NCBI RefSeq assembly: GCF_000718515.1
Contig: NZ_JNZS01000005.1
Span: forward strand, 62,001-126,000
DNA from: Micromonospora parva
GTDB taxonomy: Bacteria; Actinomycetota; Actinomycetes; Mycobacteriales; Micromonosporaceae
Direction: 5' to 3'
DNA length: 64,000 nucleotides
In this document: piece after piece, positions 43,299 to 52,642 of the stretch
Position numbering within the stretch: the stretch's first letter is position 1
How the letters are laid out: the number at the start of each line of letters is the position of its first letter
The notes under the pieces: model-generated
The model's input: the letters and a program-made list of their open reading frames with translations, nothing else
Databases searched by the model: none
Told to the model about the DNA's origin: nothing
Made by a program: the position numbers and the translations under genes

Positions 43299-44540
43299 TT
43301 AGCGCAGGTGCCCGTCGCCGGTGACGACGTACTTGGTGCTGGTCAGCTCGGGCAGGCCCATCGGGCCGCGCGCGTGCAGCTTCTGGGTGGAGATGCCGAT
43401 CTCCGCGCCGAAGCCGAACTCGCCTCCGTCGGTGAACCGGGTCGACGCGTTCACCATCACCGCCGCCGCGTCCACCCGGGCGACGAAGTCGCGGGCCGCG
43501 CTCGCCGAGTCGGTGAGGATCGCCTCGGTGTGCCCGGTGCCGAAGCGGCGGATGTGCGCGACCGCCGCGTCCAGCGAGTCGACCACCGCCACGGAGATGT
43601 CGGCGGACAGGTATTCGGTGGCGAAGTCCTCGTCGGTCGCCGGGACCACGGCGGCGGAGTACGCGGCCACCTCGGGGCAGCCGTGCACTGTCACCCCCGC
43701 CTCGGCGAACGCGGCCAGCACCGGGGGCAGGAACGCGTCGGCGATGCCCGCGTGCACCAGCAGCGACTCGGCCGTGTTGCAGGTGGAGAGGCGCTGCGTC
43801 TTGGCGTTCAGCGTCACCGCGACGGCCTTCGCCACGTCGGCGGCGGCATCGACGTAGACGTGGCAGTTGCCCACCCCGGTCTCGATCACCGGCACCGTCG
43901 ACTCCTCGACCACGGTGCGGATCAGCGACGCGCCACCGCGCGGAATGAGCACGTCGACGAGGCCCCGGGCGCGCATCAGCTCCTTTACCGAATCACGGGA
44001 GCTGGCGTCGAGCAGCTGCACCGCGTCGGCGGGCAGGCCGGCCGTGGCGACCGCGTCGCGCAGCACCGCGACCAGCGCGGCGTTCGAGTGTGCGGCGGAC
44101 GACGACCCGCGCAGCAGCGCCGCGTTGCCGGACTTGAGGCAGATCCCGGCGGCGTCCACCGTCACGTTCGGTCGTGCCTCGTAGATGATGCCGACCACCC
44201 CGAAGGGCACCCGGATCTGGCGCAACTCCAGGCCGTTGGGCAGGGTGGACCCGCGGACCACCTCGCCCACCGGGTCGGGCAACGCGGCCATCTCGCGCAG
44301 CGCGTCGGCGATGCCGGCCACCCGACCCGCGTCGAGCGCGAGCCGGTCCAGCACGGCCGCGCTCAGCCCGGCCTCGCGGCCGGCAGCCAGGTCCGTCTCG
44401 TTCGCGGTCAGGATCTCCGGGGTACGCGCCACCAGCGCGTCGGCCATCGCCACCAGCGCGGCGTCCTTGACCGTACGCGTGGCCACGGCCAGCGTCTCCG
44501 CCGCCAACCGGGCCCGTCGCGCCTGCTCAACCACGCTCAT
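43299..44540 (-). CDS. proA: Gamma-glutamyl phosphate reductase
   Basis: A 413-residue ProA, near the family length. It reduces gamma-glutamyl phosphate to glutamate-5-semialdehyde with NADPH in proline synthesis. The aldehyde-dehydrogenase-like fold shows [32 protein letters not shown], the catalytic Cys in [11 protein letters not shown] and [18 protein letters not shown]. It lies 33 bp downstream of proB on the same strand, so proBA is an operon. Confidence 0.96.
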   Translation of the reverse strand: MSVVEQARRARLAAETLAVATRTVKDAALVAMADALVARTPEILTANETDLAAGREAGLSAAVLDRLALDAGRVAGIADALREMAALPDPVGEVVRGSTLPNGLELRQIRVPFGVVGIIYEARPNVTVDAAGICLKSGNAALLRGSSSAAHSNAALVAVLRDAVATAGLPADAVQLLDASSRDSVKELMRARGLVDVLIPRGGASLIRTVVEESTVPVIETGVGNCHVYVDAAADVAKAVAVTLNAKTQRLSTCNTAESLLVHAGIADAFLPPVLAAFAEAGVTVHGCPEVAAYSAAVVPATDEDFATEYLSADISVAVVDSLDAAVAHIRRFGTGHTEAILTDSASAARDFVARVDAAAVMVNASTRFTDGGEFGFGAEIGISTQKLHARGPMGLPELTSTKYVVTGDGHLR

Positions 44541-44573
44541 GCCAGCACTCCTCGTGAAGGTGGGAAGGTCTGC

Positions 44574-45704
44574 TCACAGCAGCACCAGGTCGTCGCGGTG
44601 GACGACCTCTCGTTCGTACGCCGGGCCGAGCGCCGCGGCGAGTTCGGACGTGGAGCGGCCGAGCAGCCCGGGCAACTCCACAGCGTCGTAGTTGACCAGC
44701 CCGCGGGCGACCGACGCGCCGGCGGTGTCCACCAGGTCCACCGGGTCGCCGGCCGTGAACGTGCCGTCCACGGCGGTGATGCCGGCCGGCAGCAGCGACT
44801 TGCGCCGCCCGACGACGGCGGCGACAGCGCCGGGGTCGAGGTGCAGCCGCCCCCGGGGCGAGGTGGCGTGGGCCAGCCAGAACAGCCGGGCCGTCGGGCG
44901 CCGCTGCTGCGGGTGGAAGAGCGTGCCGACCGGTTCGCCGGCCAGCGCCGGTGCGGCCAGGTCGGCGGCGGTGAGCACCACCGGGATGCCGAAGCCGGTG
45001 GCGATCCGGGCCGCCTCGACCTTGGTCACCATGCCGCCGGTGCCGACGCCGGACCGGCCGGCCCCGCCGATGGTGATGTCGGCCAGGTCCGTGTCGTCGC
45101 GCACCTCGGCGATCCGGGTCGAGTCGGGTTTGGTGGGGTCGCCGGTCCAGAGCGCGTCCACGTCGGAGAGGAGCACCAGCAGGTCGGCGTGGACCAGCGC
45201 GGCCACCAGGGCGGCCAGCCGGTCGTTGTCGCCGAAGCGGATCTCCTGGGTGGCCACCGTGTCGTTCTCGTTGACGATCGGCACCGCCCGCAGGTCGAGC
45301 AGCTTGCGCAGCGTCCGGTACGCGTTGCGGTAGTGCGCCCGCCGGGTCACGTCGTCGACGGTGAGCAGCACCTGCCCGACGGTGCGGCCGTGCCGGGCGA
45401 AGCTGGCCGCGTACCGACCGATCAGCAACCCCTGCCCGACGCTGGCGGCGGCCTGCTGGGTGGCCAGGTCGCGCGGGCGTCGGGACAGCCCGAGCGGGGC
45501 GAGCCCGGCGGCGATGGCGCCGGAGGACACCAACACCACCTCGCGCCCTTCGGCGGTGAGCCGACCGAGGGTGTCGACCAGCGTGTCGACGCGCTCGTCG
45601 GCCAACCCGCCGGTCGCGGTGGTCAACGAGGAGGATCCGATCTTGACAACGACCCGCCGGGCCGTCGTGACTGCGTCGCGCACCCGACCATTCTGCGTGG
45701 TCAC
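44574..45704 (-). CDS. proB: Glutamate 5-kinase with PUA domain
   Basis: Start at GTG 45704 (MTTQNGRVRDAV); GTG 45683 is an alternative; 376 residues. The amino-acid kinase domain has VVKIGSSSLT (phosphate loop), LVSSGAIAAG, IVNENDTV, LLSDVDALWTGDP and GTGGMVTKVEAARIA. A PUA domain of about 90 residues ends the protein (RGRLHLDPGAVAAVVG ... RGLVNYDAVELPGLLG). It catalyses the first step of proline synthesis and is normally feedback-inhibited by proline. It is divergent from the ATL gene, with only a 40-bp gap. Confidence 0.95.
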   Translation of the reverse strand: MTTQNGRVRDAVTTARRVVVKIGSSSLTTATGGLADERVDTLVDTLGRLTAEGREVVLVSSGAIAAGLAPLGLSRRPRDLATQQAAASVGQGLLIGRYAASFARHGRTVGQVLLTVDDVTRRAHYRNAYRTLRKLLDLRAVPIVNENDTVATQEIRFGDNDRLAALVAALVHADLLVLLSDVDALWTGDPTKPDSTRIAEVRDDTDLADITIGGAGRSGVGTGGMVTKVEAARIATGFGIPVVLTAADLAAPALAGEPVGTLFHPQQRRPTARLFWLAHATSPRGRLHLDPGAVAAVVGRRKSLLPAGITAVDGTFTAGDPVDLVDTAGASVARGLVNYDAVELPGLLGRSTSELAAALGPAYEREVVHRDDLVLL

Positions 45705-45744
45705 GGACGCGCCGCCCGGCGGCGTTCCCATATGGTGGCGGATT

Positions 45745-46059
45745 GTGACTCCTGACGAGTACGTCGAGGCGGTGCTCGACCTGGTCGAGCGGATCCCGGA
45801 GGGCCGGGTCATGTCCTACGGCGGGGTGGCCGACGCGCTCTCCGAACGCTCGGGGCGTGCCTCCGCCCGGTTGGTCGGCAACATCATGGCCCGGCACGGC
45901 GGCTCGGTGCCCTGGCACCGGGTGGTGACAGCGAGTGGTCGACTGCCGCCGGGGCACGAGCGGGAGGCGCGGGCCCGACTGCGCGCGGAGGGGGTGCCGC
46001 TGCGGGGCGAGGGGGTGGACGTCGCGGCGGCGGCCTGGTCGCCGGAGGAGGAGTTGTGA
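45745..46059 (+). CDS. Alkyltransferase-like (ATL) DNA-repair protein
   Basis: Encodes 104 residues from GTG 45745. It is a single O6-methylguanine-DNA methyltransferase C-terminal domain (VMSYGGVADAL, ARLVGNIMA), but the acceptor PCHR motif reads PWHRV: the catalytic Cys is Trp. This is the defining feature of ATL proteins such as fission-yeast Atl1, which flip alkylguanine and hand it to nucleotide excision repair instead of removing the alkyl group. It would bind damaged DNA in the cytosol. Context resembles Rv3204. Confidence 0.93.
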   Translation: MTPDEYVEAVLDLVERIPEGRVMSYGGVADALSERSGRASARLVGNIMARHGGSVPWHRVVTASGRLPPGHEREARARLRAEGVPLRGEGVDVAAAAWSPEEEL

Positions 46060-46093
46060 TCATCTGCGGGGGTGACCGGTGACGGCCGGGGCC

Positions 46094-46128
46094 TGCCACA
46101 CCGACGGTGCCCCGCCCCGGGCGGGGAC
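46094..46128. terminator. 15-bp stem terminator between convergent genes
   Basis: ACGGTGCCCCGCCCC (46094-46108) pairs with GGGGACGGGGCACCGT (46113-46128) with a one-base bulge and a GGGC loop. It separates the ATL gene (+) from the membrane protein (-). Confidence 0.8.
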
Positions 46129-46146
46129 GGGGCACCGTGCTGGCGT

Positions 46147-47361
46147 TCAGAGTGGCAGTGGGGACCGCACCTCGTTGTCGTTGCGTTTCAGGTCGGGCCA
46201 CTGGCGGTCCGCGGCGTCGCAGTGGACGACGAGGAACCTGCGGACGATCGCGTCGGGCGCCGGCTGGCCGGGCACCAGAAGCACGAACGTGTAGCGGCGC
46301 GATTCACCGGCCGGCACCCCGGGGAGCAGGCACGACGGTTGATCGGCCGACGGTTTGGGGTTCGGGTCGCAGCGGGACCAGTCCCCGCCAACCCGTTCGC
46401 CGCCCTCAAGGGAGTGGAACGCGACCTGGGCCGCGTCGACCCGTCCGGCGTTGGTGACGGTGAAGACCATGGTGAGTCGGCGTCGACTGTCCGCTCCCGC
46501 ACCGTCTTCGAGCTGGTGGGTCATGGTCACCCGTAGATCGGTGAGCCGGGGGTCCCTGCCGAACGTCGTGGGGCCGTTCGTCTGGCTGAACCGCTGCCCG
46601 TTCCATCGGTACGTTCGTACCTGATCGCGCCGCAGGTACTCAGGGGTGCCGCAGCACGGCACAATGTCGGCCACCCGCACCTCGACCGACCCGGCCGGGG
46701 TGGTCTCCATGCCGAGAATGTCGTCGAACCCGTCACCGGTCCGGACCACCCGGCCCACCGTCACGATCCGGCCGTCCCGGTCCCGGTCGAAGGCCACCAC
46801 CTGCTTGGCCGACGCCTCGCCGTACCGGCAGGCGACGATGGCGACGGTTTCGTCCGCCCCGTCACCATCGAGGTCACCGTGCTCGAACGCGTCGTCGGTC
46901 AGCGTCGACACGTAGGCCTTCGTTGTGTCGGTCCGCAGCCGCACGTTCGAGGTGGCGCAGCCGCCCGCCGCGAGGTCCGACGGCCAGCTCGGCAGGTCGA
47001 TCCGGGCCGCGAGCAGCTGGGCCCGGCTGATCCGCCCGTCCGGGCCGGCCGGGGCTTCGGCGCTCGGCGTCGCCGAGCCGGTCGGCGGTGGCGTCGGCGG
47101 TGCCGAGGTCGACGGGGTGGTGGTGGGTTGGACCGATTCCGCCGGCACCGGCGTGTTCTGGGCGTCGCGGAGTGCGGCGTTGGCGACGACGGGGGCCACC
47201 ACCAGGACGACCGCCGCCGCGGCCACCGCCGCCGCCGTCATCCGTCGGCGTCGGCGCAGGACGTGCCGGGCCTGGTCGGGGCCGGGGCCGGTGACGTGGG
47301 TGACCACGTCGTTGCGGTACGCGGTGAACCGCTCGCGCAGTCGCGGGTCGAGGTCAGACAT
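46147..47361 (-). CDS. Membrane protein paired with ECF sigma factor (putative anti-sigma-like regulator)
   Basis: The start is ATG 47361 (MSDLDPRLRERF), overlapping the sigma gene stop by 8 bp; 404 residues. A cytosolic N-terminus of about 40 residues, a transmembrane helix (about 43-64), a Pro/Thr/Ser linker and an extracellular part with a FG-GAP/EF-like segment (DGDLDGDGADETV) and paired cysteines (PCCGTPEY, SRCDP, SCLLPG). The overlap with a sigma factor gene suggests an anti-sigma or sensor function. A zinc-type HxxxCxxC motif was not found, so this is inference from gene order. Confidence 0.75.
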   Translation of the reverse strand: MSDLDPRLRERFTAYRNDVVTHVTGPGPDQARHVLRRRRRMTAAAVAAAAVVLVVAPVVANAALRDAQNTPVPAESVQPTTTPSTSAPPTPPPTGSATPSAEAPAGPDGRISRAQLLAARIDLPSWPSDLAAGGCATSNVRLRTDTTKAYVSTLTDDAFEHGDLDGDGADETVAIVACRYGEASAKQVVAFDRDRDGRIVTVGRVVRTGDGFDDILGMETTPAGSVEVRVADIVPCCGTPEYLRRDQVRTYRWNGQRFSQTNGPTTFGRDPRLTDLRVTMTHQLEDGAGADSRRRLTMVFTVTNAGRVDAAQVAFHSLEGGERVGGDWSRCDPNPKPSADQPSCLLPGVPAGESRRYTFVLLVPGQPAPDAIVRRFLVVHCDAADRQWPDLKRNDNEVRSPLPL

Positions 47362-47917
47362 CGCACACCCCCTCGGTGTTCTCGTCGAGCAGCCCGGCCA
47401 GGGCGGTCCGGCCACGGTGCAACCAGGACTTCACGGTGCCCTCGGCCACCCCTTCCTGGGCGGCGATCTGGCTGACCGGGAGGTCGGCCAGGTAGTGCAG
47501 GATGACCGCTCGGCGGTGGTTGGCGGGCAGCTGCGCCAGCGCCGTGTCGATCGCCACCCGGTCGGGGGTCGGGCCGGCCACCTCCGCCTCGGCGCGGCGC
47601 TGCCGCAGCAGGTGGTTGCGGGCGGTACGCAGGCGTCGCCATCGGCTGCGGGCCAGGTTCCAGGCGACCTGCCGGACCCAGGCCACCGGGTCGTCGTACC
47701 GGACCAGGCGGTCCCAGCGGGCCAGCGCTCGGCAGAACGCCTCCTGGGCCAGGTCCTGCGCGTGCCCCAGATCCCCGGTGTACGCACTGAGTTGCGCGGT
47801 CACGCTGCCGAAGTGTGCGTGGTAGAAGTCGTCGAAGGTGATCGTCGCCGCGACCGCCGCATCGGCTGTCCAGGCCGCCGGTGGCTCATTGGCCCGGGCT
47901 CCCATCGTTGCTGCCAC
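47354..47917 (-). CDS. ECF (SigE-family) RNA polymerase sigma factor
   Basis: Encodes 187 residues from GTG 47917 with GGGGAGGGA just upstream. Sigma2 (about 28-95: DLAQEAFCRALARWDRL, the region-2 core) and sigma4 (about 130-185: LPANHRRAVILHYLADLPVSQIA then AEGTVKSWLHRGR as HTH) fit the SigE-family 70-type sigma factors. It directs RNA polymerase in stress or envelope responses. It is followed by the membrane partner. Confidence 0.92.
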   Translation of the reverse strand: MAATMGARANEPPAAWTADAAVAATITFDDFYHAHFGSVTAQLSAYTGDLGHAQDLAQEAFCRALARWDRLVRYDDPVAWVRQVAWNLARSRWRRLRTARNHLLRQRRAEAEVAGPTPDRVAIDTALAQLPANHRRAVILHYLADLPVSQIAAQEGVAEGTVKSWLHRGRTALAGLLDENTEGVCDV

Positions 47918-48085
47918 TGTCCCTCCCCGTCACCGCCGGGCTGGTCCGCCCTGGGCACCGGTAACACTCCGAAACAGTGACGGCGGTTGCGGGCCCGTGC
48001 TGCCGCCAACCTGACTGTTCGGCTGTGCGCACCAGGGCCGGCAGGTTGGTCAGGCCTCCAAATAACGTGAGTAACATTCAGCCCC

Positions 48086-49501
48086 ATGAAAACGCCGCCG
48101 GGCGCCGGCTCGTCAGCCAGCGGCTCGCTGCCCCGCTCGGTGCACGCCGGCTACGCGCTCGGTTCGCTGGCCACCGGCGCGTTCGGCACCGTGCCCGGTC
48201 TGTTGCTGCTGCCGTACCTGACCGACACCCTGGGCGTGGCCGCCGGGCTGGCCGCCCTGCTGGTGCTGCTGCCCAAGGCCTGGGACGTGCTGGTCAACCC
48301 GGTCGCCGGGCGGATCTCCGACCGCACCCGGTCGCGGTGGGGCGCCCGCCGCCCGTACCTGCTCGTCGCCGGCCTCGCGCTCGCCGTCCTGTTCGCGTCG
48401 ATCTTCGCCGCGCCCTTCGGTAACGGCTCGGCCGCCGCGGCGTACGTGGCGTTCGCCTTCCTCGCCACCGCCACCGCGTTCGCCTTCTTCCAGGTGCCGT
48501 ACGTGGCGATGCCGGCGGAGCTGACCGACGACTACGCCGAGCGCACCCGGTTGATGACCTGGCGGATCGCGGTGCTGGCACTGGCCATCCTGGTCTCCGG
48601 CGCGGTCGCGCCGCTGGTGGTGGGCGCCGGCGGCGACGGCGTCGCCGGGCACCGCTGGATGGGCCTGTTCGTGGCGGCGCTGATCGCCCTCGGCGCCCTC
48701 GGCGCGTTCCTGGGCACCCGGTCCGCACCCACCGGCACGGTGGGGGAGAGCGAGCCGACCCTGCGCGCCCAACTCGCCGTGGCCGGTGCCAACCGCCCGT
48801 TCCGGGCGCTGCTGATCTGCTTCGTGGTGCAGTCCGCCGGGGTGGCGACGATCCTGGCCGGGGTCAACTACTTCGCCGGGCAGATCCTGCGCGACGACAA
48901 GAGCGGGCCGACCCTGCTGTTCGTCTGTTTCGTCGGGCCGGCGCTGCTGGTGATGCCGATCTGGACCCGGGTCGGTGCCCGGCTGGGCAAACGGACCGCG
49001 CTGGTCGTCGCCTCGCTGATCCTCGCCGTCGGCGCGTTCACACTGGTCGCCGCGCCGGTGCTGCCGCCGGTCGCCGTCTATCTGGTGGTCGCGCTGATCG
49101 GCGTGGGGTACGCCGGCCAGCAGGTCTTCGCGCTGGCGATGTTGCCGGACTGCATCGCCCACGAGACGGCGCGCACCGGTCGACGACAGGCGGGCGTCTT
49201 CACCGGGCTGTGGACCGCCGGGGAGACCTTCGGCCTGGCGCTCGGCCCCGGCATCTACGGACTGGTGCTGCAACTGTCCGGCTACGTGTCCTCCGACACC
49301 GGCTCGGCGGCCGCCCAGTCCGACACGGCGAGGCTGGGCGTCCTGCTCGGCTTCACGCTGATCCCGGCCCTGCTGATCGCCCCGCCGGTCCTCCTGCTCC
49401 GCCAGTACACCCTCACCGCCCACAGCGATCTGGTCGATCATGGAGTTGGGCTGGGCGACAAGGCCGTTGACCGTCACCAGAAGGGCACCATGACTCCATG
49501 A
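48086..49501 (+). CDS. MFS/GPH-type sugar transporter
   Basis: Encodes 471 residues with about 12 transmembrane helices. It opens with a GPH/MelB-like pattern: AWDVLVNPVAGRISDRTRSRWGARRPYLL in the loop after TM2, and FFQVPYVAMPAELTDDYAERTRLMTWR. The C-terminal 26 residues after the last helix (HSDLVDHGVGLGDKAVDRHQKG...) are encoded by an interrupted palindrome and look added. The substrate is unknown; the GPH family carries sugars with Na+ or H+. A TAACAT box lies about 14 bp before the ATG, and there is no ribosome-binding site, so a leaderless transcript is possible. Confidence 0.88.
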   Translation: MKTPPGAGSSASGSLPRSVHAGYALGSLATGAFGTVPGLLLLPYLTDTLGVAAGLAALLVLLPKAWDVLVNPVAGRISDRTRSRWGARRPYLLVAGLALAVLFASIFAAPFGNGSAAAAYVAFAFLATATAFAFFQVPYVAMPAELTDDYAERTRLMTWRIAVLALAILVSGAVAPLVVGAGGDGVAGHRWMGLFVAALIALGALGAFLGTRSAPTGTVGESEPTLRAQLAVAGANRPFRALLICFVVQSAGVATILAGVNYFAGQILRDDKSGPTLLFVCFVGPALLVMPIWTRVGARLGKRTALVVASLILAVGAFTLVAAPVLPPVAVYLVVALIGVGYAGQQVFALAMLPDCIAHETARTGRRQAGVFTGLWTAGETFGLALGPGIYGLVLQLSGYVSSDTGSAAAQSDTARLGVLLGFTLIPALLIAPPVLLLRQYTLTAHSDLVDHGVGLGDKAVDRHQKGTMTP

Positions 49502-49506
49502 TCGAC
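49433..49506. repeat. Interrupted palindrome spanning a gene junction (element C)
   Basis: GTCGATCATGGAGT (49433-49446) and ACTCCATGATCGAC (49493-49506) are perfect 14-bp arms around a 46-nt loop. The element encodes the last codons of the MFS gene, its stop, and the ATGATCGAC start of the next gene. The arm core is shared with the element at 24292-24309 (TCGATCATGRAGTT). Confidence 0.8.
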
Positions 49507-50991
49507 GAGAACAGGGTTGAGGCCGGGGCGCTCTCCGCCACCGGGGTACCCGCCGAGGTCGCGCTCGCCGAGGTCCGGCAACTGCGCGGCGCCGACCGGC
49601 CCACCCACGGGGGACGGCTCTTCGCGTACGTCTACGACCCGGCGGTACCGGGGTTGGACGAACTGGCCGCCGCCGCCCACCGGGAGAGCGCCCACGTCAA
49701 CGGGTTGGACCCGACCGCGTTCCCGTCCCTGCTGGCGATGGAGAACGCGCTGGTCGCCGCCGCCGGCCGGGTGCTGGGCGCTGGCCCGGGCAGCACCGCC
49801 CCCGACGTCGTCGGCAGCGTCACCAGCGGCGGCACCGAGTCGCTGATCCTCGCCGTCAAGACCGCCCGCGACGCCCACCCGGAGATCGCCGAACCCCGGA
49901 TCGTGGTGCCGTCGAGCGCACACGCGGCCTTCGCCAAGGCGGCGCACTACCTGCGGGTGGCGCTGGACGTCGTGCCGGTCTCCCCGCAGACGCTGCGTCC
50001 CGACCCGGCCGCGATGGCCGCCGCCATCCGCCCGGAGACGGTGCTGGTCGCCTGCTCCGCGCCGTCGTACGCGCACGGGGTGATCGACCCGGTCGCGCAG
50101 ATCGCTGCCGCCGCCGCCGACGCCGGGGTGCGCTGCCACGTGGATGCCTGCTTCGGAGGTTGGACCCTGCCGTACCTGCGTCGCCTCGGGGAGCCGGTGC
50201 CGCCGTTCGACTTCGCGGTGCCCGGGGTCACCTCCATCTCGGTCGACCTGCACAAGTACGCGTACGCGCCGAAGGGGGTGTCGGTGCTGCTGCACCGGGA
50301 CGCCACGCTGCGCGCCCCGCAGTACTTCGCGTACGCCGACTGGCCCGGCTACACGATGATCAACCCGGTGATCGCGTCCACCCGCTCGGGCGGCCCGATC
50401 GCCGCCGCGTACGCCACGGTGCGGCACCTCGGCGACGACGGCTACCTGCGGCTGGCCGGCGTCACCCGGGACGCGGTCGCCGGGCTGGCCGACGCGGTCC
50501 GCGCTGTCGACGGGTTGCGGCTGATGGCCGAACCGGAGTCGACAGTGGTCTGCTTCACCGCCACCGAAGACGGCCCCGACCTGTTCGTGCTGGTCGACGA
50601 GCTGACCGCGCGGGGCTGGCACACCCAACCCCAGCTGTCGTACGCCGGTCTGCCCGCCAGCGTGCACCTCACGGTGACCGCGGCGGTCGCGCCCCGGGTG
50701 GCCGAGTTCGGGCCAGACCTGGCCGAGGCGGTGGCCGCCGCCCAGGCGGCCGGCCCGGTCGCACTCCCGCCCGAACTGACGGCGCTGGCGACGTCGTTGA
50801 CCCCGGACGCGCTGACCCCGGAGCTGGTCGCGGGTCTCGCCGCCGGGCTGGGCATGGGCGGCGAGACCGACGGTGCGCCGCTGCCCGAGCGGATGGCGGT
50901 GGTGAACACGCTGCTCGACGCCGCGCCCCCGGCGCTGCGCGAGCGGCTGTTGGTGGAGTTCGTCGGGCTGCTGCAACGCCCCACCTGGTGA
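49498..50991 (+). CDS. PLP-dependent decarboxylase-like enzyme
   Basis: Encodes 497 residues, overlapping the MFS stop. It is a fold-type I PLP enzyme of the group II decarboxylase/sphingosine-phosphate-lyase-like family: VTSGGTESLILAVK, the PLP Asp in HVDACFGGW, and the Schiff-base Lys253 in SVDLHKYAYAPKG. Possible activities are an amino-acid decarboxylase, aldolase or aspartate-type transaminase; the substrate is unclear. The N-terminal MIDE is encoded by the palindromic arm, so a later start cannot be excluded. It may work with the MFS transporter. Confidence 0.87.
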   Translation: MIDENRVEAGALSATGVPAEVALAEVRQLRGADRPTHGGRLFAYVYDPAVPGLDELAAAAHRESAHVNGLDPTAFPSLLAMENALVAAAGRVLGAGPGSTAPDVVGSVTSGGTESLILAVKTARDAHPEIAEPRIVVPSSAHAAFAKAAHYLRVALDVVPVSPQTLRPDPAAMAAAIRPETVLVACSAPSYAHGVIDPVAQIAAAAADAGVRCHVDACFGGWTLPYLRRLGEPVPPFDFAVPGVTSISVDLHKYAYAPKGVSVLLHRDATLRAPQYFAYADWPGYTMINPVIASTRSGGPIAAAYATVRHLGDDGYLRLAGVTRDAVAGLADAVRAVDGLRLMAEPESTVVCFTATEDGPDLFVLVDELTARGWHTQPQLSYAGLPASVHLTVTAAVAPRVAEFGPDLAEAVAAAQAAGPVALPPELTALATSLTPDALTPELVAGLAAGLGMGGETDGAPLPERMAVVNTLLDAAPPALRERLLVEFVGLLQRPTW

Positions 50992-51077
50992 CCGGAGCGC
51001 CGGCCGGACCGGCCGCTCACTGCCGGACCGCACCGACGGCGCCTGTGATTCACTGTCGGTGAGGAGAGGGGGCGGTC

Positions 51078-51659
51078 GTGCAGCTGCCGGCAGTGCTCGG
51101 TGAGCCGATCCGGTTCGTGCTGAACTGGGGGCGCCGCTACTCGCTCTGGGTGTTCAACTTCGGTCTGGCCTGCTGCGCGATCGAGTTCATCGCCACCAGC
51201 ATGGGTCGGCACGACTTCATCCGGCTCGGCGTGATCCCGTTCGCCCACGGCCCCCGCCAGGCCGACCTGATGGTGGTCTCCGGCACGGTGACCGACAAGA
51301 TGGCGCCGGCGATCAAGCGGCTCTACGACCAGATGCCCGAGCCGAAGTACGTCATCTCGTTCGGCGCCTGCTCCAACTGCGGCGGCCCCTACTGGGACTC
51401 GTACTCGGTGACCAAGGGTGTCGACCAGATCATCCCGGTCGACGTGTACGTGCCCGGCTGCCCGCCCCGGCCGGAGGCGCTCCTGCACGGCATCCTGCGC
51501 CTGCAGGAGAAGATCGCCGCCGAGCAGTCCGGCATCGGGGGTGTGCCGCAGCGGGACGTGCTGGCCGCGCCGCTGGACGCCCCGCCCCGCGAGGCCGCCG
51601 CACCGCGCTCGGTCGACTCGCTCACCGCCGCCCCGGTACGCCCACCCGCCGGGAGCTGA
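51078..51659 (+). CDS. nuoB: NADH-quinone oxidoreductase subunit B (second set)
   Basis: Encodes 193 residues from GTG 51078 after a GAGGAGAGGGGG purine run. The N2 cluster ligands are present: the CC pair in LACCAIE, C in GACSNCGG, and C in GCPPRPEAL. The C-terminal 50 residues are a Pro/Ala/Arg-rich extension beyond core NuoB. It carries electrons to quinone in complex I. No nuoA precedes it and no nuoC/D follows; the next gene is unrelated and on the opposite strand. The rest of the set lies 3.6 kb away. Confidence 0.95.
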   Translation: MQLPAVLGEPIRFVLNWGRRYSLWVFNFGLACCAIEFIATSMGRHDFIRLGVIPFAHGPRQADLMVVSGTVTDKMAPAIKRLYDQMPEPKYVISFGACSNCGGPYWDSYSVTKGVDQIIPVDVYVPGCPPRPEALLHGILRLQEKIAAEQSGIGGVPQRDVLAAPLDAPPREAAAPRSVDSLTAAPVRPPAGS

Positions 51660-51718
51660 CGGCGGTCAGCCACCACCCGGAACTGGTCCGGGCGGCGGCC
51701 GACCGTCGCACCGTCAGG

Positions 51719-52642
51719 TCAGCTGGCCGCCACGGCCAGGTTGAACGTGACGGTGTTGTCGCTCGGGTCGACGTCTGGCACCGTCTCGTTCCAGTAGTGG
51801 GTGGCCAGCGCCACGGTGATCGGGGTCGACTCGTCCGCCGGGTCGGTCGGTCGGCTGATGAACAGCGCCACGTCTCGCTCCTCACCCTGCATCAGCAGCC
51901 CGCCCGGCACGAAAGCCTGGGAGCCGTACACCGGGCCGTCGAAAGGTTCGGTGAAGAGGATCATCGACCCGGCGGGCAGCTGTGCGGCGGTGAGTGAGTT
52001 GCCGAGCTGGCGGGCGTCACCGGCGTACCGGACCCGGAGCGGCACCCGCCGGGTGTTCTCGGGGCCGTCGGTCACCGGCCCGATCACCTGGACGGACGCG
52101 TTCGCCTGGGTGTCCTGCACGTACGTCTGCGGGCGGGCGAGCTTGCCGTCGAGGGAGCGGAACTGCGCGCTGAACGGAACGGTGCCCAGCGATCCGGTTT
52201 CGTACGAGTAGGCGGTGACCAGGCCGCCCGCCGCGATCATCGGGTAGCTCCGGGGGGTGGTCAGCACCTGGAATTCGACAGTTGCCCGGCGGGACTCACC
52301 CGGGGCCAGGTCGTTGCCACGCGGCAGGGCGCAGGTGCGGACCAACAGCCCTTCCTCCACGCCGTCGGATTCGCAGCGTGACTCCGCACCCCCGGAGAAT
52401 GAGCCCGCCACCGCCTCCCGGATCTGGAAGTAGAAGCCCTGGGTGCTGTCGCTGTTGTTGGTGATCGTCACCCGAAGGCTGCCCCGGTAGCCGCGTTCGG
52501 TCGGTTCGAGCACCAGCCGGCTCAGCGAGAAGGTGGGCGCATCCGCCGCGGCCGGTGCGGCCGTGGCCGGTACGGCCCAGCCGATCGTCGCGGTCAGGCC
52601 GAGCAGTGCGGCGGTGAGCAGGGTCCCCGTTTTTCGGTACAT
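51719..52642 (-). CDS. Secreted/surface protein of unknown function
   Basis: Start ATG 52642, preceded by TTGGAGG; 307 residues. It has a signal peptide (TLLTAALLGLTATIGWAVPATAAPA) and two Ig-like beta-rich domains (SLSRLVLEPTERGYRGSLRVTITNNSDS and a later TRRVPLRVRYAGDAR). The layout resembles DUF916/WxL-type surface proteins but without a C-terminal anchor. It is likely released or cell-surface attached by contacts. The two cysteines (SRCES, RTCALPR) may form a disulfide. It lies between nuoB and a DUF2252 gene on the opposite strand. Confidence 0.75.
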   Translation of the reverse strand: MYRKTGTLLTAALLGLTATIGWAVPATAAPAAADAPTFSLSRLVLEPTERGYRGSLRVTITNNSDSTQGFYFQIREAVAGSFSGGAESRCESDGVEEGLLVRTCALPRGNDLAPGESRRATVEFQVLTTPRSYPMIAAGGLVTAYSYETGSLGTVPFSAQFRSLDGKLARPQTYVQDTQANASVQVIGPVTDGPENTRRVPLRVRYAGDARQLGNSLTAAQLPAGSMILFTEPFDGPVYGSQAFVPGGLLMQGEERDVALFISRPTDPADESTPITVALATHYWNETVPDVDPSDNTVTFNLAVAAS

